A DNA stretch of 64,000 bases from RI-106 sp964496875 (GCA_964496875.1 CAZCBH010000001.1:146719-210718); one strand, 5' to 3'. Positions 51,893 to 60,821 are shown, counted from the first letter of the stretch. Numbers and translations are program-made. The notes: generated from the letters alone by a model not told the origin.

Positions 51893-52648
51893 ATGGAAAA
51901 AATAGAAGCTAAATTGAACGTTCCTTCTCCGGTGGAACAATCATTGCAGGAGCTGGTCGAATCCTTGAAGAGAGGAGCCGGCGATAATCTACAATCGGTC
52001 ATCATATACGGTAGCATCGCCCGCGGTCATTTTCGACCCGGTGCAAGCGATGTCAACCTGGTGATTCTGCTCAAGGACGTATCGGCGTCCGAGCTGGACA
52101 AAATAGACAAGCCCTTGAGAAAGGCGCGCAACAGCATCAACGTCAACGCCATGATCATGACCGGCAGCGAAGTGGCACGCAGTGCCGATGTCTTTCCGGT
52201 AAAGTTCATGCACATAAAAAACTATCATCTGGTGCTCTTCGGTGATGACCCCTTTGTCGATTTGAGCATCAGCCCTAAGCATCTTCGCATACGCCTGGAG
52301 CAAGAGCTTCGCAATATCAGCATCAGGCTCAGAAATCGCTATGTCAATCTGCATCAAGACAGATCCGTTTCGATAGGCCTGGTGACTAATCTCATGGGCT
52401 CGTTTGCCGTGCAGTTGAGGACTTTGCTCGAGTTGACCGGGAAGCCTCTGCCCCAGGAGCATTCTACTAAGGCGCATCTCATGGCCGCCGCCGAAGCTTT
52501 CGACCTGGATAAAGAAGCCCTGGAAGCCGCTTCAGAACTTCGCCGCGGTGTCGCTCCGGCGCTGGAAGTACAGGAGATTTTTGCCCGTGTCATGAAAAGT
52601 GTCGATAAGGCGGTGGATGTCGCCGATCAGCTCGAAATCAAAGAGTGA
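51893..52648 (+). CDS. Nucleotidyltransferase-fold protein with altered active site
   Basis: About 251 residues from the ATG at 51893 (GGCAGGA nine to ten bases upstream; the frame is open to 51851). It begins with a helix, then the nucleotidyltransferase motif GSIARGHFRPGASDVN. The usual second metal Asp of SDxD is Asn here, so catalysis may be lost or changed. The C-terminal half is helical and rich in Arg and Leu. Possible roles are nucleotide binding or an antitoxin-like partner. It lies 11 bp upstream of the TIGR04222 gene. Confidence 0.7.
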   Translation: MEKIEAKLNVPSPVEQSLQELVESLKRGAGDNLQSVIIYGSIARGHFRPGASDVNLVILLKDVSASELDKIDKPLRKARNSINVNAMIMTGSEVARSADVFPVKFMHIKNYHLVLFGDDPFVDLSISPKHLRIRLEQELRNISIRLRNRYVNLHQDRSVSIGLVTNLMGSFAVQLRTLLELTGKPLPQEHSTKAHLMAAAEAFDLDKEALEAASELRRGVAPALEVQEIFARVMKSVDKAVDVADQLEIKE

Positions 52649-52659
52649 TTTAGAAACCT

Positions 52660-53625
52660 ATGAATCCTTACGAAATCCACGGACCGCAATATCTTCTTCT
52701 TTATCTGGCCGCTATGGTGGTTATTGGAATCGGGGCTGCGATAGTCAAATCTATTTTAATTGCTGGTGCTGCCGGTGGTGGCAGAGCCGATTCTAAGAAT
52801 CTGCGTCTTCATCCCTATGAAATCGCCTATTTAAACGGGGGAGAGACCCTTGCCTTGCAGAGTGCCGTCGGCTATATGCTACAGAGGAATATTTTTTCAT
52901 CGGACGATACGAACAGCACCGGTCCCAAAAGAATCAAAGCCGAATCCAGTCCCCACGAGAAGCTCGTTAAAATCCATGAGAATGAGTCGCCCCCCGACAA
53001 CACCGACGAAGCCGGGATACAGATAGGACAGGATCTTGAATTCAGGCTGGCGGCCGACGCTCATGGCCGCACCTGGACAGAGGTATTGGGCAGGAAGGGA
53101 CGATATAGAGATATCTTCGAGCGAATGAGGTTGAGGCTCATGAAGAAAGGCCTGATTGCAGATAAAGGCTGCGAATCTCTATGCAGGCTATTGACCGTGG
53201 TCGCCGCCCTGATTCCACCTCTGGTTCTGGGTCTTCCCCGCATTGTCGAGACATTCTCCACCCACAGACCGGTTTTCCTTCTGGTTATCCTTGTCTTGAT
53301 CTCTTTTGTGCATGCGATCATATCTTGCTATCAGGGTGCTGTTCGAACCGGTGCAGGCAACAAGTTTCTATCTGATCTAAAAGATCAGAATCGTGGTCTT
53401 TATACTACGGCTTCGTCCGGCAGCGCTAATGTAGGTGCCAATGACATGGTTCTCGCCCTGGCCGTTTTCGGAACGACGCTGATTACGGCACCAGGATTTT
53501 TTATGTTCAAAGATTATTTTATTCCTCCGGTTTCCAGTTCTTCGAGCGGCTCCTGTAGCTCATGCAGCTCGTGTAGTAGCTGCGGCGGCGGATGTGGTGG
53601 CGGTTGCGGCGGCTGCGGAGGATAG
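52660..53625 (+). CDS. TIGR04222-type membrane protein with Cys/Gly-rich tail
   Basis: A 321-residue protein. An N-terminal helix (LLLYLAAMVVIGIGAAIV) is followed by LHPYEIAYLNGGETLALQSAV, which marks the TIGR04222 domain. Two more helices lie near 180-220 and one near 262-280. The last 30 residues are almost only Ser, Gly and Cys, with seven cysteines in patterns SSC, GGGC and GGC. TIGR04222 proteins are recalled as having low-complexity tails of this kind. The next gene encodes a DUF692/MNIO enzyme, whose family oxidises cysteines in peptides. The Cys-rich tail is therefore a good candidate substrate. The tail is outside the C-terminal helix; which side it faces is unclear. Confidence 0.8.
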   Translation: MNPYEIHGPQYLLLYLAAMVVIGIGAAIVKSILIAGAAGGGRADSKNLRLHPYEIAYLNGGETLALQSAVGYMLQRNIFSSDDTNSTGPKRIKAESSPHEKLVKIHENESPPDNTDEAGIQIGQDLEFRLAADAHGRTWTEVLGRKGRYRDIFERMRLRLMKKGLIADKGCESLCRLLTVVAALIPPLVLGLPRIVETFSTHRPVFLLVILVLISFVHAIISCYQGAVRTGAGNKFLSDLKDQNRGLYTTASSGSANVGANDMVLALAVFGTTLITAPGFFMFKDYFIPPVSSSSSGSCSSCSSCSSCGGGCGGGCGGCGG

Positions 53626-53629
53626 GGTC

Positions 53630-54463
53630 TTGAAGACTGAGAAGATCCTATTCGGTTGCGGGGTAGGCTGGCGACCTCAGCTGGCCATGCACATTGAAAG
53701 GCGAAGAGATCTAGAATTCATAGAAGTGCTGGCCGACAATCACTTTATGGAGACGAGCAGACATCCCGCCATCGAGGCTCTGCAAAATAGAGGCATTAAA
53801 ATCTCTCTGCATGCGATCGGTCTCTCCCTGGGCGGCTCGAGCCTTCCTGATTGCGCATATATAGATAGTCTCAATAGGCTGATAGATCTATATGGCGCGG
53901 TCTGTATCAGCGAACATCTTGCCTTCGTCCGTGGTGGCGGTATGGAATCGGGACATCTACTGCCGGTGAAAAGAGATGAACACACACTGAAAGTGGTGGT
54001 GGAGAATATCAACTTTGCCTCCCAGAGACTGAACGCTCCTCTTGTTCTCGAGAATATCGCCTCTTACTTGACCTGGCCTGGCGAAACAATAGACGAAGCG
54101 GAATTTTTGTCCAGGGTTCTTTCCGAGACCGATTGCCGACTTCTGCTAGATATCTCCAACCTCTATGCAAATTCGTTTAATCTGGGCTTTTCACCAGACA
54201 GGTTCTTAGATCGCCTGCCGCTCTCTAAAGTCGCTTATATGCACATAGCAGGCGGTGAAAAGAGAAAGGGTATTTATCACGATACCCATGCCCATGATTT
54301 GGGTGAAGCGGTGCTCGACCTTCTCTCCACCGCTCTTTCTAAAGGGTGTTCCGATGCTGTACTGCTAGAAAGGGACGATCTCTTTCCCGACTTATCGGAA
54401 TTCAATCAAGAGATGGATAGAATCTTTCGGATTCTATCTCCGGGGACGTTAGCCTATGTCTGA
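53630..54463 (+). CDS. DUF692 / MNIO multinuclear iron oxidase
   Basis: About 277 residues from a TTG at 53630. I chose it because GGAGG lies eight bases upstream, at the end of the previous gene; the frame is open to 53594. The DUF692 fold is a TIM barrel with bound iron ions. Probable metal residues are visible in ISLHAIGLSLGG, ISEHLAF, ADNHFME, LDISNLYAN, YMHIAGG and LLERDDLFPD. MNIO enzymes (MbnB, TglH, BufB) modify cysteine in RiPP or bufferin peptides, usually with a small partner protein, and the next gene fits that role. The tail of the upstream TIGR04222 protein is the likely substrate. It overlaps the partner gene by 8 nt. Confidence 0.88.
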   Translation: MKTEKILFGCGVGWRPQLAMHIERRRDLEFIEVLADNHFMETSRHPAIEALQNRGIKISLHAIGLSLGGSSLPDCAYIDSLNRLIDLYGAVCISEHLAFVRGGGMESGHLLPVKRDEHTLKVVVENINFASQRLNAPLVLENIASYLTWPGETIDEAEFLSRVLSETDCRLLLDISNLYANSFNLGFSPDRFLDRLPLSKVAYMHIAGGEKRKGIYHDTHAHDLGEAVLDLLSTALSKGCSDAVLLERDDLFPDLSEFNQEMDRIFRILSPGTLAYV

Positions 54464-54896
54464 TCTTGCTGTCATAAGAAAGAAGATGGCTGATGAGCAG
54501 GCTGATCTGGTCGCTCTTCTTCTGGCTGCCGAAAAACCGGATAAGAACTTTGATAAAAAACAGATCGAGCTTTATTCTTGTACGCTAAGGAAAAAGCGGC
54601 TGAAAGCACTGAAGTCTGCCTGGCCCATTTTGAATCAGACCCATTTAACCGAGGCAATAGAGGCTTATCTTGTCAGAAGACCGGCGACACCGAAGTATCA
54701 TCACGGCTTATTAGACGGCAGGCTTTTTCTGCGTTTTCTCGCCGACAGAGAAGAGCTGGGCTCTGAGCTGCGTCAGCATTTGATCGAATTCGACAGCCGC
54801 TACCGTCTTTCTGGTCGCCGTCTTATGCCAAGAAAGAGGATTGAGCAGCGCTTTTATGAATGGTATCTAATATGGAGCCGTCGGAAATTGCGCTGA
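54456..54896 (+). CDS. Small partner protein of the MNIO enzyme
   Basis: A 146-residue protein. It begins MSDLAVIRKKMADEQADLVALLL and has several helices, with conserved-looking HHGLLDGRLF and RRLMPRKRIEQRFYEWYL. MNIO enzymes work with small helical partners such as MbnC, TglI or DUF2063 proteins. Position and size fit that role, though sequence alone is not conclusive. It overlaps the MNIO gene by 8 nt and is followed by a terminator. Confidence 0.7.
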   Translation: MSDLAVIRKKMADEQADLVALLLAAEKPDKNFDKKQIELYSCTLRKKRLKALKSAWPILNQTHLTEAIEAYLVRRPATPKYHHGLLDGRLFLRFLADREELGSELRQHLIEFDSRYRLSGRRLMPRKRIEQRFYEWYLIWSRRKLR

Positions 54897-54916
54897 GAAT
54901 TGACTGTGAAAAATAA

Positions 54917-54951
54917 AAGAGACCCTCAAAAGAGAGTCTCTTCAATTTTTT
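54917..54951 (+). terminator. Terminator between the MNIO operon and the RHH-like gene
   Basis: AAGAGAC pairs with GTCTCTT (54917-54942, 12-base loop), followed by CAATTTTTT. It lies 20 bp after the partner gene. The A-rich upstream flank means it may also serve the converging gene at 54979. Confidence 0.75.
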
Positions 54952-54978
54952 CAGAACTATTCTTTCTCTAAGCGATGC

Positions 54979-55689
54979 TTAGTTTCCGGAATTCCACTCG
55001 CGCACCGGGAACGGAGCAGGTGTGGATTGCTCGCGCTGAACCTGCTGGTAGCCTTGCTCGGTAACCGGCTGTTGTACAGGCTGTTGAACTGGTTGTTGAA
55101 CAGGCTGATATACAGAAGGTTGCGGCTGGGGCGGGGCAGGGGGTGCAAAAGAAGTCTGCGGCTGCATTTGCTCTACAGGCTGTTGAATAGGCGCAGGCTG
55201 TTGAATAGGCTGCGGCTGTTGAACATGCATTTGGGCCTGCTGGGCTTGCCAAGCGGAAAGATTGAAGTTCTTGAAAGATTCTTCGATAATTCCGGACTTC
55301 TCGCGAAGCAGATACTCGATGTAATCACCGCGGCTCATTCTAGAAGCGGCAACTTGCTCATCGAGCAGTCTGTGAGCCATGGGGGTCACGCAAACAGCAG
55401 TGGTGGTACCTCTGTTCTTACCGAAGAAGTAAGACTTGGCACCGCCTTTAGGACCGGTTTGCTTCAGCGACGCAGGCAGTCTCAGAGGAGGCATGCCGGC
55501 ACGCTCACGGATGAGCATTTCGACATAGTCGCCATTAGAGACGCCGGCGTTAGCAGCTTGCTCTTTGAGCAGCTGGCGACCGAGGGCCGTCAAGTTGAAG
55601 GAAACCGAACCTGATTCTTTGCCAGGAAAACGTGAACGCCGTGGCGAGGTGGTTTTTGGTGTGGTGTTATTTTGGACCGTTGTGTTCAT
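54979..55689 (-). CDS. Tandem ribbon-helix-helix-like protein with Gln/Pro-rich tail
   Basis: A 236-residue protein. Two similar segments, about 29-64 (VSFNLTALGRQLLKEQAANA, GVSNGDYVEMLIRERAG) and 96-130 (TAVCVTPMAHRLLDEQVAAS, RMSRGDYIEYLLREKSG), each look like a ribbon-helix-helix DNA-binding fold: a strand, then two helices joined by a (S/N)GDY turn. The tail is rich in Gln, Pro and Val with tandem QQPV repeats. RHH proteins usually dimerise to bind DNA; here one chain carries both halves. Chromosome organisation or regulation is inferred. Confidence 0.6.
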   Translation of the reverse strand: MNTTVQNNTTPKTTSPRRSRFPGKESGSVSFNLTALGRQLLKEQAANAGVSNGDYVEMLIRERAGMPPLRLPASLKQTGPKGGAKSYFFGKNRGTTTAVCVTPMAHRLLDEQVAASRMSRGDYIEYLLREKSGIIEESFKNFNLSAWQAQQAQMHVQQPQPIQQPAPIQQPVEQMQPQTSFAPPAPPQPQPSVYQPVQQPVQQPVQQPVTEQGYQQVQREQSTPAPFPVREWNSGN

Positions 55690-56175
55690 TTAGTTTTCGG
55701 CATCAGGAAACTTTCTACCTCAATTGATATTGAGCCCCGTTTGCCTCTCCTCCTTTATCAAATAACACGGAATCCGACTGGTACAGCAATTTTGAATTTG
55801 GCAGCGAAAGCCACCACTTCCAACGCACAGCCATTGACTTTTGCCTAGCANNNNNNNNNNAGTTCATCATCTGATGAAGTGGCTAACAAGCATTGACTTT
55901 TGCCTAGCAATTAGCCAATGAGGTCTGGGAAACCGTTTTTTCGTTGACTCCTGACACAAGAAACGTAATCAAGCGCCAACCATCCAGAGCAAAACTCCAG
56001 ATCGTCATTCCCGTCACTTACCCTTTTAAAGTAGGTTTTTTAGAATGATCCTGGCAACCCTTTCCAAGACCTTGATTATAGAGCAAAACACACCAAATTT
56101 GATGGTAGTCATGTATTACTTCTCTTTCATAGAATGAGGCTCAAAGGGTGCATGACAACCAGTGAAGCCAGGAAC
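55690..56175. other. Non-coding stretch with an assembly gap
   Basis: About 486 bp between the RHH-like gene and the divergent PAP2 gene. It contains the 10-N gap (55851-55860) and a 19-bp direct repeat flanking it. No gene is convincing on either strand. The real length is unknown because of the gap. Confidence 0.7.
55832..55909. repeat. 19-bp direct repeat flanking a 10-N assembly gap
   Basis: CATTGACTTTTGCCTAGCA occurs at 55832-55850, ending right at the Ns (55851-55860), and again at 55891-55909. A repeat that ends exactly at a contig break often means that the assembler stopped in a repeat or that contig ends overlap. A longer tandem array could be hidden in the gap. Confidence 0.85.
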
Positions 56176-56724
56176 TTACCCTGTTATAAAGTACCGAAGC
56201 GTAAGTATATTGAAGAGCCATGCGATCAGCGATCCAAAAATAGCACCGATCAAAACTTCGAAAGGAGTATGTCCTAGGAATTCTTTAATGCGTTCGGAGC
56301 TGAGGTGCGGATGCTCCGAAAAGAGCTCTTCCAGCATTTCGTTCAGTACTTTGGCTTGCAGACCGACAGTTCTTCTTACCCCGGCGGCGTCATACATGAC
56401 GATGGTCGCCAGGCAGAGCGCGATGGCGAAGGAAACAGAGTTGAAAGACTCTATCAAGCCCACTGTCACTGCCATTCCCATGGTGCAACTACTGTGGCTG
56501 GAGGGCATCCCTCCCGTCTTCGCTATCACCCTCAAGTCGAGCTTGCCTGTCTTGGCAAGCTTGGTGACTACCTTGACGCTCTGGGCAAGAGCACTGGCTA
56601 GAAAGGTAACCAGGATTACCTGCCAGCCTCTCTGGTCCATCGCCATGCCTGAGCCCGATTGAGAGGCGGCATTGAGAGCGAAGGTCGAATTTGAATAGAA
56701 GTCGGCGATAAAAGATAAGTCCAT
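56176..56724 (-). CDS. Divergent PAP2-family membrane protein
   Basis: A 182-residue membrane protein of the divergent PAP2 family (acid phosphatase/haloperoxidase-related), common in cyanobacteria and plants. The active-site-like motif GGMPSSHSSCTMGM is present, then MYDAAGVRRTVGLQAKVLN and GHTPFEVLIGAIFG. The substrate is unknown; members may act on lipid phosphates. It lies 28 bp downstream of the prenyl diphosphate synthase on the same strand, which suggests a link to isoprenoid phosphates. Confidence 0.88.
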   Translation of the reverse strand: MDLSFIADFYSNSTFALNAASQSGSGMAMDQRGWQVILVTFLASALAQSVKVVTKLAKTGKLDLRVIAKTGGMPSSHSSCTMGMAVTVGLIESFNSVSFAIALCLATIVMYDAAGVRRTVGLQAKVLNEMLEELFSEHPHLSSERIKEFLGHTPFEVLIGAIFGSLIAWLFNILTLRYFITG

Positions 56725-56752
56725 GGTTTACCAGATTACAGATTAAGTTGAT

Positions 56753-57823
56753 TCAGTTTGTCCGTATGATTGCCAATTCGAGCAGTTGTTCGAGAACCGG
56801 AAAGTCGCTCGATAGAAGATTATAATTAGCCAATGTTTCCCGACCGGCAACATCCAGGCTCTTCAATTTCTCCCGGGCGCCGTCCACGCCGAATACTTTT
56901 ATCCAGGTAGCTTTGTCGCATTTCTCGTCCTTGCCCGGTGTTTTGCCCAGGGTGTCACTGTCTCCGGTTACATCGAGGAGGTCGTCGGCTATCTGAAAAG
57001 CAAGACCGAGGATTTCGCCGAATTTGTGAATTCCCTCTAATTGAAATTCCGAGGCACCGGCCACGGCACCACCTGCTGTGAGGGCATAGCGAATCAACGC
57101 TCCGGTTTTTAGTTTGTGAATCGCTTCTACCTTCTCGGCGGTTATCTCTTTGGTTGCCGAACTATCGGCCGATAGCTCGGCCAGGGTCAGCCCTTCTTTC
57201 TGGGCTCGCGATATCATGGCGGCATCGACATATTCGGGAAGACCAAATTGACCTGTATATATAAGATCGAAAACCTGACCACCGACCATACCCCTTGCCC
57301 CGGTAGCTTCCGAAAGTCCCTTGATAACTGCAAGTAGAACGGAGCGGTCCACGGCGGCAGGGGTTCTATCGATAATCAACTCCACCGCCTTCATCAAAAG
57401 CGCGTCACCGGCAAGAAGCGCCATCGCTTCGCCGAAGACTTTATGATTCGTGGGCCGACCGCGTCTGAGATCATCATTGTCGAGACAGGGCAGGTCATCA
57501 TGGATAAGGCTCATGGCATGAACCATCTCGATGGCACAGGCTATGGGCACTATAGAAGAGAAGTCGAGCCCATTCGTTTTGCTTTGTTGTGGATGGTTAA
57601 TACCGTTTATGGTTTCAAAGGCGGCGATGCATAACAAAGCTCGCAAGCGCTTTCCTCCGGAGAGGACCGAATAGCGCATCGCTTCTTGAAGTAATCCTGA
57701 GTCTTTATCCGTGTTTTCGAGATAGCGAATAAGGGCATCTTCGACGGCTGCTTTTCGAGATTCGACGTACTCATGAAATGAAGCTGTGCTTTGCATGGTG
57801 CTGTTCTGTGTGATCTGAGTCAT
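56753..57823 (-). CDS. Short-chain polyprenyl diphosphate synthase
   Basis: About 356 residues from the ATG at 57823; the frame is open to 57844, but that would overlap the upstream gene. Both Asp-rich motifs are present, DDLPCLDNDDLRRG and QIADDLLDVTGD, and GGKRLRALL marks the start of the fold. These enzymes join isopentenyl diphosphate units to make farnesyl or geranylgeranyl diphosphate. The exact chain length cannot be read with certainty. It lies between a membrane protein and the PAP2 gene. Confidence 0.9.
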   Translation of the reverse strand: MTQITQNSTMQSTASFHEYVESRKAAVEDALIRYLENTDKDSGLLQEAMRYSVLSGGKRLRALLCIAAFETINGINHPQQSKTNGLDFSSIVPIACAIEMVHAMSLIHDDLPCLDNDDLRRGRPTNHKVFGEAMALLAGDALLMKAVELIIDRTPAAVDRSVLLAVIKGLSEATGARGMVGGQVFDLIYTGQFGLPEYVDAAMISRAQKEGLTLAELSADSSATKEITAEKVEAIHKLKTGALIRYALTAGGAVAGASEFQLEGIHKFGEILGLAFQIADDLLDVTGDSDTLGKTPGKDEKCDKATWIKVFGVDGAREKLKSLDVAGRETLANYNLLSSDFPVLEQLLELAIIRTN

Positions 57824-57824
57824 T

Positions 57825-58445
57825 CTAAATCTTGCCTTCGACAAAGCCTTTCAGCTTCTTCAGCATCTTGAACCCGGACATGCCCCATTTGAGAAAGTTC
57901 TTCTCTTTAGCCATCAAAAGTTTGATCACGGGCAAAAGATCCTTGACCATATCCAGCCCGGATGCCACCGCTTGTTCACTGCCCTCTCCTTTGAGCTTCT
58001 CGTTCAGCTGGACAAGTTGCTGTCGATAGATAGGAAGGTTGAAGAGGGCGAAATCCCTGCCGAAAAGCGCCACCTCTTCCATATCAATCAAAAGGTTCTT
58101 TAGTTTCTTATAAGCAAAAGGAAGAACCGCCAGCGCCACTATGGCAATAACTGCTGCCGAGATGAACAGGATTTTGACGATATCGAGAAATAATCTGCCG
58201 TTGCCGGTTCCGGCAAATTCCAGATAGACCCGAAATGCGATGAATGCCGCGGGAATCATGGCAAGAAGCCCTAGAGCCAGAACCGCAAGACGAAGATAGT
58301 GACGATGGGTCTTCTCTTTGACGAAGCGAAATCCCTGGGATAGACCTCCGAAAACCTCGGGATTATCGCTAATTACCAGGGTTGGCTTGCCCTGCCGGAC
58401 AGCCTGCTTGGTTTCATCAACTTCTGTGGGTAGGTCGAGACTCAT
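57825..58445 (-). CDS. Membrane protein of unknown function
   Basis: A 206-residue protein with two helices (about 55-75 and 88-112) separated by a short loop, then a charged helical C-terminus ending MLKKLKGFVEGKI. No family is recognised. It overlaps the acyl-CoA dehydrogenase stop by one base and precedes the prenyl synthase by 1 bp, so the three share a transcript. Confidence 0.65.
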   Translation of the reverse strand: MSLDLPTEVDETKQAVRQGKPTLVISDNPEVFGGLSQGFRFVKEKTHRHYLRLAVLALGLLAMIPAAFIAFRVYLEFAGTGNGRLFLDIVKILFISAAVIAIVALAVLPFAYKKLKNLLIDMEEVALFGRDFALFNLPIYRQQLVQLNEKLKGEGSEQAVASGLDMVKDLLPVIKLLMAKEKNFLKWGMSGFKMLKKLKGFVEGKI

Positions 58446-59656
58446 TATTTCAACAGGGCGCGGGCGATCAACATTCTCTGGATCTGGTTCGTACCTTCAT
58501 AAATCTGGCCGGCTTTGGCATCTCTGAATATGCGCTCCACTAAGAGTTCCGGTTCAAGCCCCTCCACGCCCAGGATGGAGAGTGCTTCGGTGGAGACTTT
58601 CATGGCGGCATCGGTGGCGGTGGTTTTGGCCATCGCTGCCAGGGTGACGTCGGCGCTGCCTCTATCGACCGAAGCTGCCGCCTGATAGGTCAACACCCGG
58701 GCTGCCTCTACGGTAATGGCCAGGTCCCCCACGGTGGCGGCCAGGCCATTGATGCTTTCATCAATCACTTGCTCTTGATATCGCCTTCTCAGAACTTTGA
58801 TCAGGGCGTCAAGCGCCCCCTGGGCCCAACCGGTAGCCTGGGCGGCGATGGTCACCCTGCCTTTGGCCAGGGAGGAGAGGGCGACTTTTCTACCTTCACC
58901 GGGTTCTCCCAGCATGTTTTCCACCGGTACCGTACAGTCGTCGAAGACTAGCTCACAGGTAGAGTAGCCGCGCATACCCAGCATGTCGAACTTCTGCCCG
59001 ATTTGAAAGCCGGGGAAGTGACGTTCTACGATAAAGGCGGTGATGCCATGGTCCCGTTTGGTCGGGTCTCCTGCCATCGGTTTATGAGCATCGCCTAATA
59101 TTTTCGCCATCACTATGTAATAGTCGGCGGATGCACCACTGGTGATCCAGGTCTTGGCTCCGTTGAGCAGATAGTTTTCTCCGTCGAAGCGTGCCGTGGT
59201 TTTAAGCGCGGCGGTATCGGAGCCGGCATCCGGTTCGGTAAGACCGAAAGCGGCCAGATATTTGCCGGTGGATGAAGGGGGCAGATATTTTGCCTTCTGC
59301 TCTTCGGTGCCAAAGCGATAGACCGGCTCTTGACAGAGAACATGGACTCCAAGAGAGCTCATGATAGGCACACAACGGCGGGCGAACTCTTCGTTGACCA
59401 GGCAGAAACTTATGTAGTCTCCCGCTGAGCCGCCATAAGTATCGGGGAATGGCAGAGAGCCAAGCCCCTCTTTACAAGCCGCTTCGAAAAGATCTTTCCT
59501 GAACTGATTGTCCCTGTCTGAGGCGATGACATCCTCGAGGCTTAATCTATCGGCAAACGCTTTTGCCTTGTCCAGCCATCGGAGCTGGTTTTCGCTATAT
59601 CGATCTCTCAGGTTGGTTTCCAAAGTATCGGTAGAAACAGGCTCTGTTTTAAGCAT
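58445..59656 (-). CDS. Acyl-CoA dehydrogenase
   Basis: About 403 residues from the ATG at 59656 (MLKTEPVSTDTLETN); the frame is open a further 49 codons, but those do not resemble the family. It is a flavoprotein of the acyl-CoA dehydrogenase family that introduces a double bond into fatty acyl-CoA. Family stretches are LTEPDAGSDTAALKTTA, NGAKTWITSGASADYY and the C-terminal IYEGTNQIQRMLIARALL with the catalytic Glu (EGTNQ). No other beta-oxidation gene is near, so the substrate is open. Confidence 0.92.
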   Translation of the reverse strand: MLKTEPVSTDTLETNLRDRYSENQLRWLDKAKAFADRLSLEDVIASDRDNQFRKDLFEAACKEGLGSLPFPDTYGGSAGDYISFCLVNEEFARRCVPIMSSLGVHVLCQEPVYRFGTEEQKAKYLPPSSTGKYLAAFGLTEPDAGSDTAALKTTARFDGENYLLNGAKTWITSGASADYYIVMAKILGDAHKPMAGDPTKRDHGITAFIVERHFPGFQIGQKFDMLGMRGYSTCELVFDDCTVPVENMLGEPGEGRKVALSSLAKGRVTIAAQATGWAQGALDALIKVLRRRYQEQVIDESINGLAATVGDLAITVEAARVLTYQAAASVDRGSADVTLAAMAKTTATDAAMKVSTEALSILGVEGLEPELLVERIFRDAKAGQIYEGTNQIQRMLIARALLK

Positions 59657-59831
59657 GGTCAAAGGGAGTTCCGGATATAAAACTTCGAGGGGATTCGATC
59701 TTACATAGATTGATAGATCAAATGTAGATCCATAAGAGGAAATTCTACAGGGTCTGTGTCTCTTTTTGCTATCCTTAGGTAAACTCTCTATAAATTCGAG
59801 CACTGCGAGCCTTTCACCACGAGCCTTTTAA

Positions 59832-60821
59832 ATGGATACGGCACCAGATACGATAAAACCCGGTTCTCTTCGCGCTGGTGATACCGTCGGAATCGTGGCG
59901 CCATCCTCGCCCATGTTCGAGGATGGACAGATAGAGTTTACTTTTGCGTGGTTGAAGAAACTTGGGCTCAAATGGAAACTGGGCAGACACCTGAAAGATC
60001 ACCATGGCGATCTGGCCGGTGTGGATGAGGCTAGGCTGGAAGACTTTCACGAGATGTGGGCGGATAATGAGGTAAAAGCGGTATTCCCTATCCGTGGTGG
60101 CAACGGTAGTGTGCGCTTGTTGCCTCAAATAGATTTCGAGTTGATTCGAAAAAATCCGAAGATTTTAATCGGCTTCAGCGATATTACCGGATTGCTGATT
60201 CCAATAAATCAGAAGACTGGTTTGGTAACGTTCCACGGTCCCACAGCCGGCTCCTTTTTCGATAGCGAATACACTTTCGATAATTTCAAGCGAGCTCTTT
60301 TCGATAAGAATCCCATTGGTGCCATTGAGGATCCAGATGATGGCGAGAATTTCGCCCCTGAATATCCTCCCTACAGGCTGGTCTTGCAAGAAGGCGAGGG
60401 AGAAGGTCCCCTTGTCGGCGGCTGCCTTACTCTGATTAGGCAGTTGATGGGCACCGAATACGAAATCAACACCGACGATAAGATTTTCTTTTTCGAGGAT
60501 GTCGGCGAAGAGCCCCACGCCATTGATCAGATGGTTACTCAGCTTTTGCTGGCTGGTAAATTCGATAAGGTCAAAGGCGTTGTTATCGGCGAATGTTTCG
60601 ATTGCAAACCCGGAAAGAGTCGAAGAAGCAGGCTCAATATCAATTTCAGCATGGAAAGGATGCTCAGAGAGAGGCTCTCGCATCTCAAAGTACCGGTGGT
60701 TTATGGCATGCGCTTCGGTCATTCCCGATGCAAGTTCACGATACCCTTGGGTGCAAGAGCCCGTTTGAAGACCGATGGCGAAACTTTCTGTTTCGATATC
60801 TACGAGGCTTGCCTTTCATGA
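59832..60821 (+). CDS. S66-family LD-carboxypeptidase-like protein
   Basis: A 329-residue S66 peptidase. The catalytic triad is present: Ser116 (IGFSDITG), Glu222 (FFFEDVGEEPH) and His297 (MRFGHSRC). The family cleaves LD-peptide bonds in peptidoglycan stem peptides (LdcA) or removes peptide-nucleotide toxins (MccF). There is no signal peptide, so it should be cytoplasmic and act on recycled muropeptides. It overlaps the next S66 gene by 4 nt (ATGA). Confidence 0.9.
   Translation: MDTAPDTIKPGSLRAGDTVGIVAPSSPMFEDGQIEFTFAWLKKLGLKWKLGRHLKDHHGDLAGVDEARLEDFHEMWADNEVKAVFPIRGGNGSVRLLPQIDFELIRKNPKILIGFSDITGLLIPINQKTGLVTFHGPTAGSFFDSEYTFDNFKRALFDKNPIGAIEDPDDGENFAPEYPPYRLVLQEGEGEGPLVGGCLTLIRQLMGTEYEINTDDKIFFFEDVGEEPHAIDQMVTQLLLAGKFDKVKGVVIGECFDCKPGKSRRSRLNINFSMERMLRERLSHLKVPVVYGMRFGHSRCKFTIPLGARARLKTDGETFCFDIYEACLS

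Noticed and set aside
55832..55909. Possible CRISPR array at the 19-bp repeat
   Set aside because: Only two copies are visible, they are shorter than usual CRISPR repeats, and no cas gene is near. A gap-edge repeat is the simpler reading.
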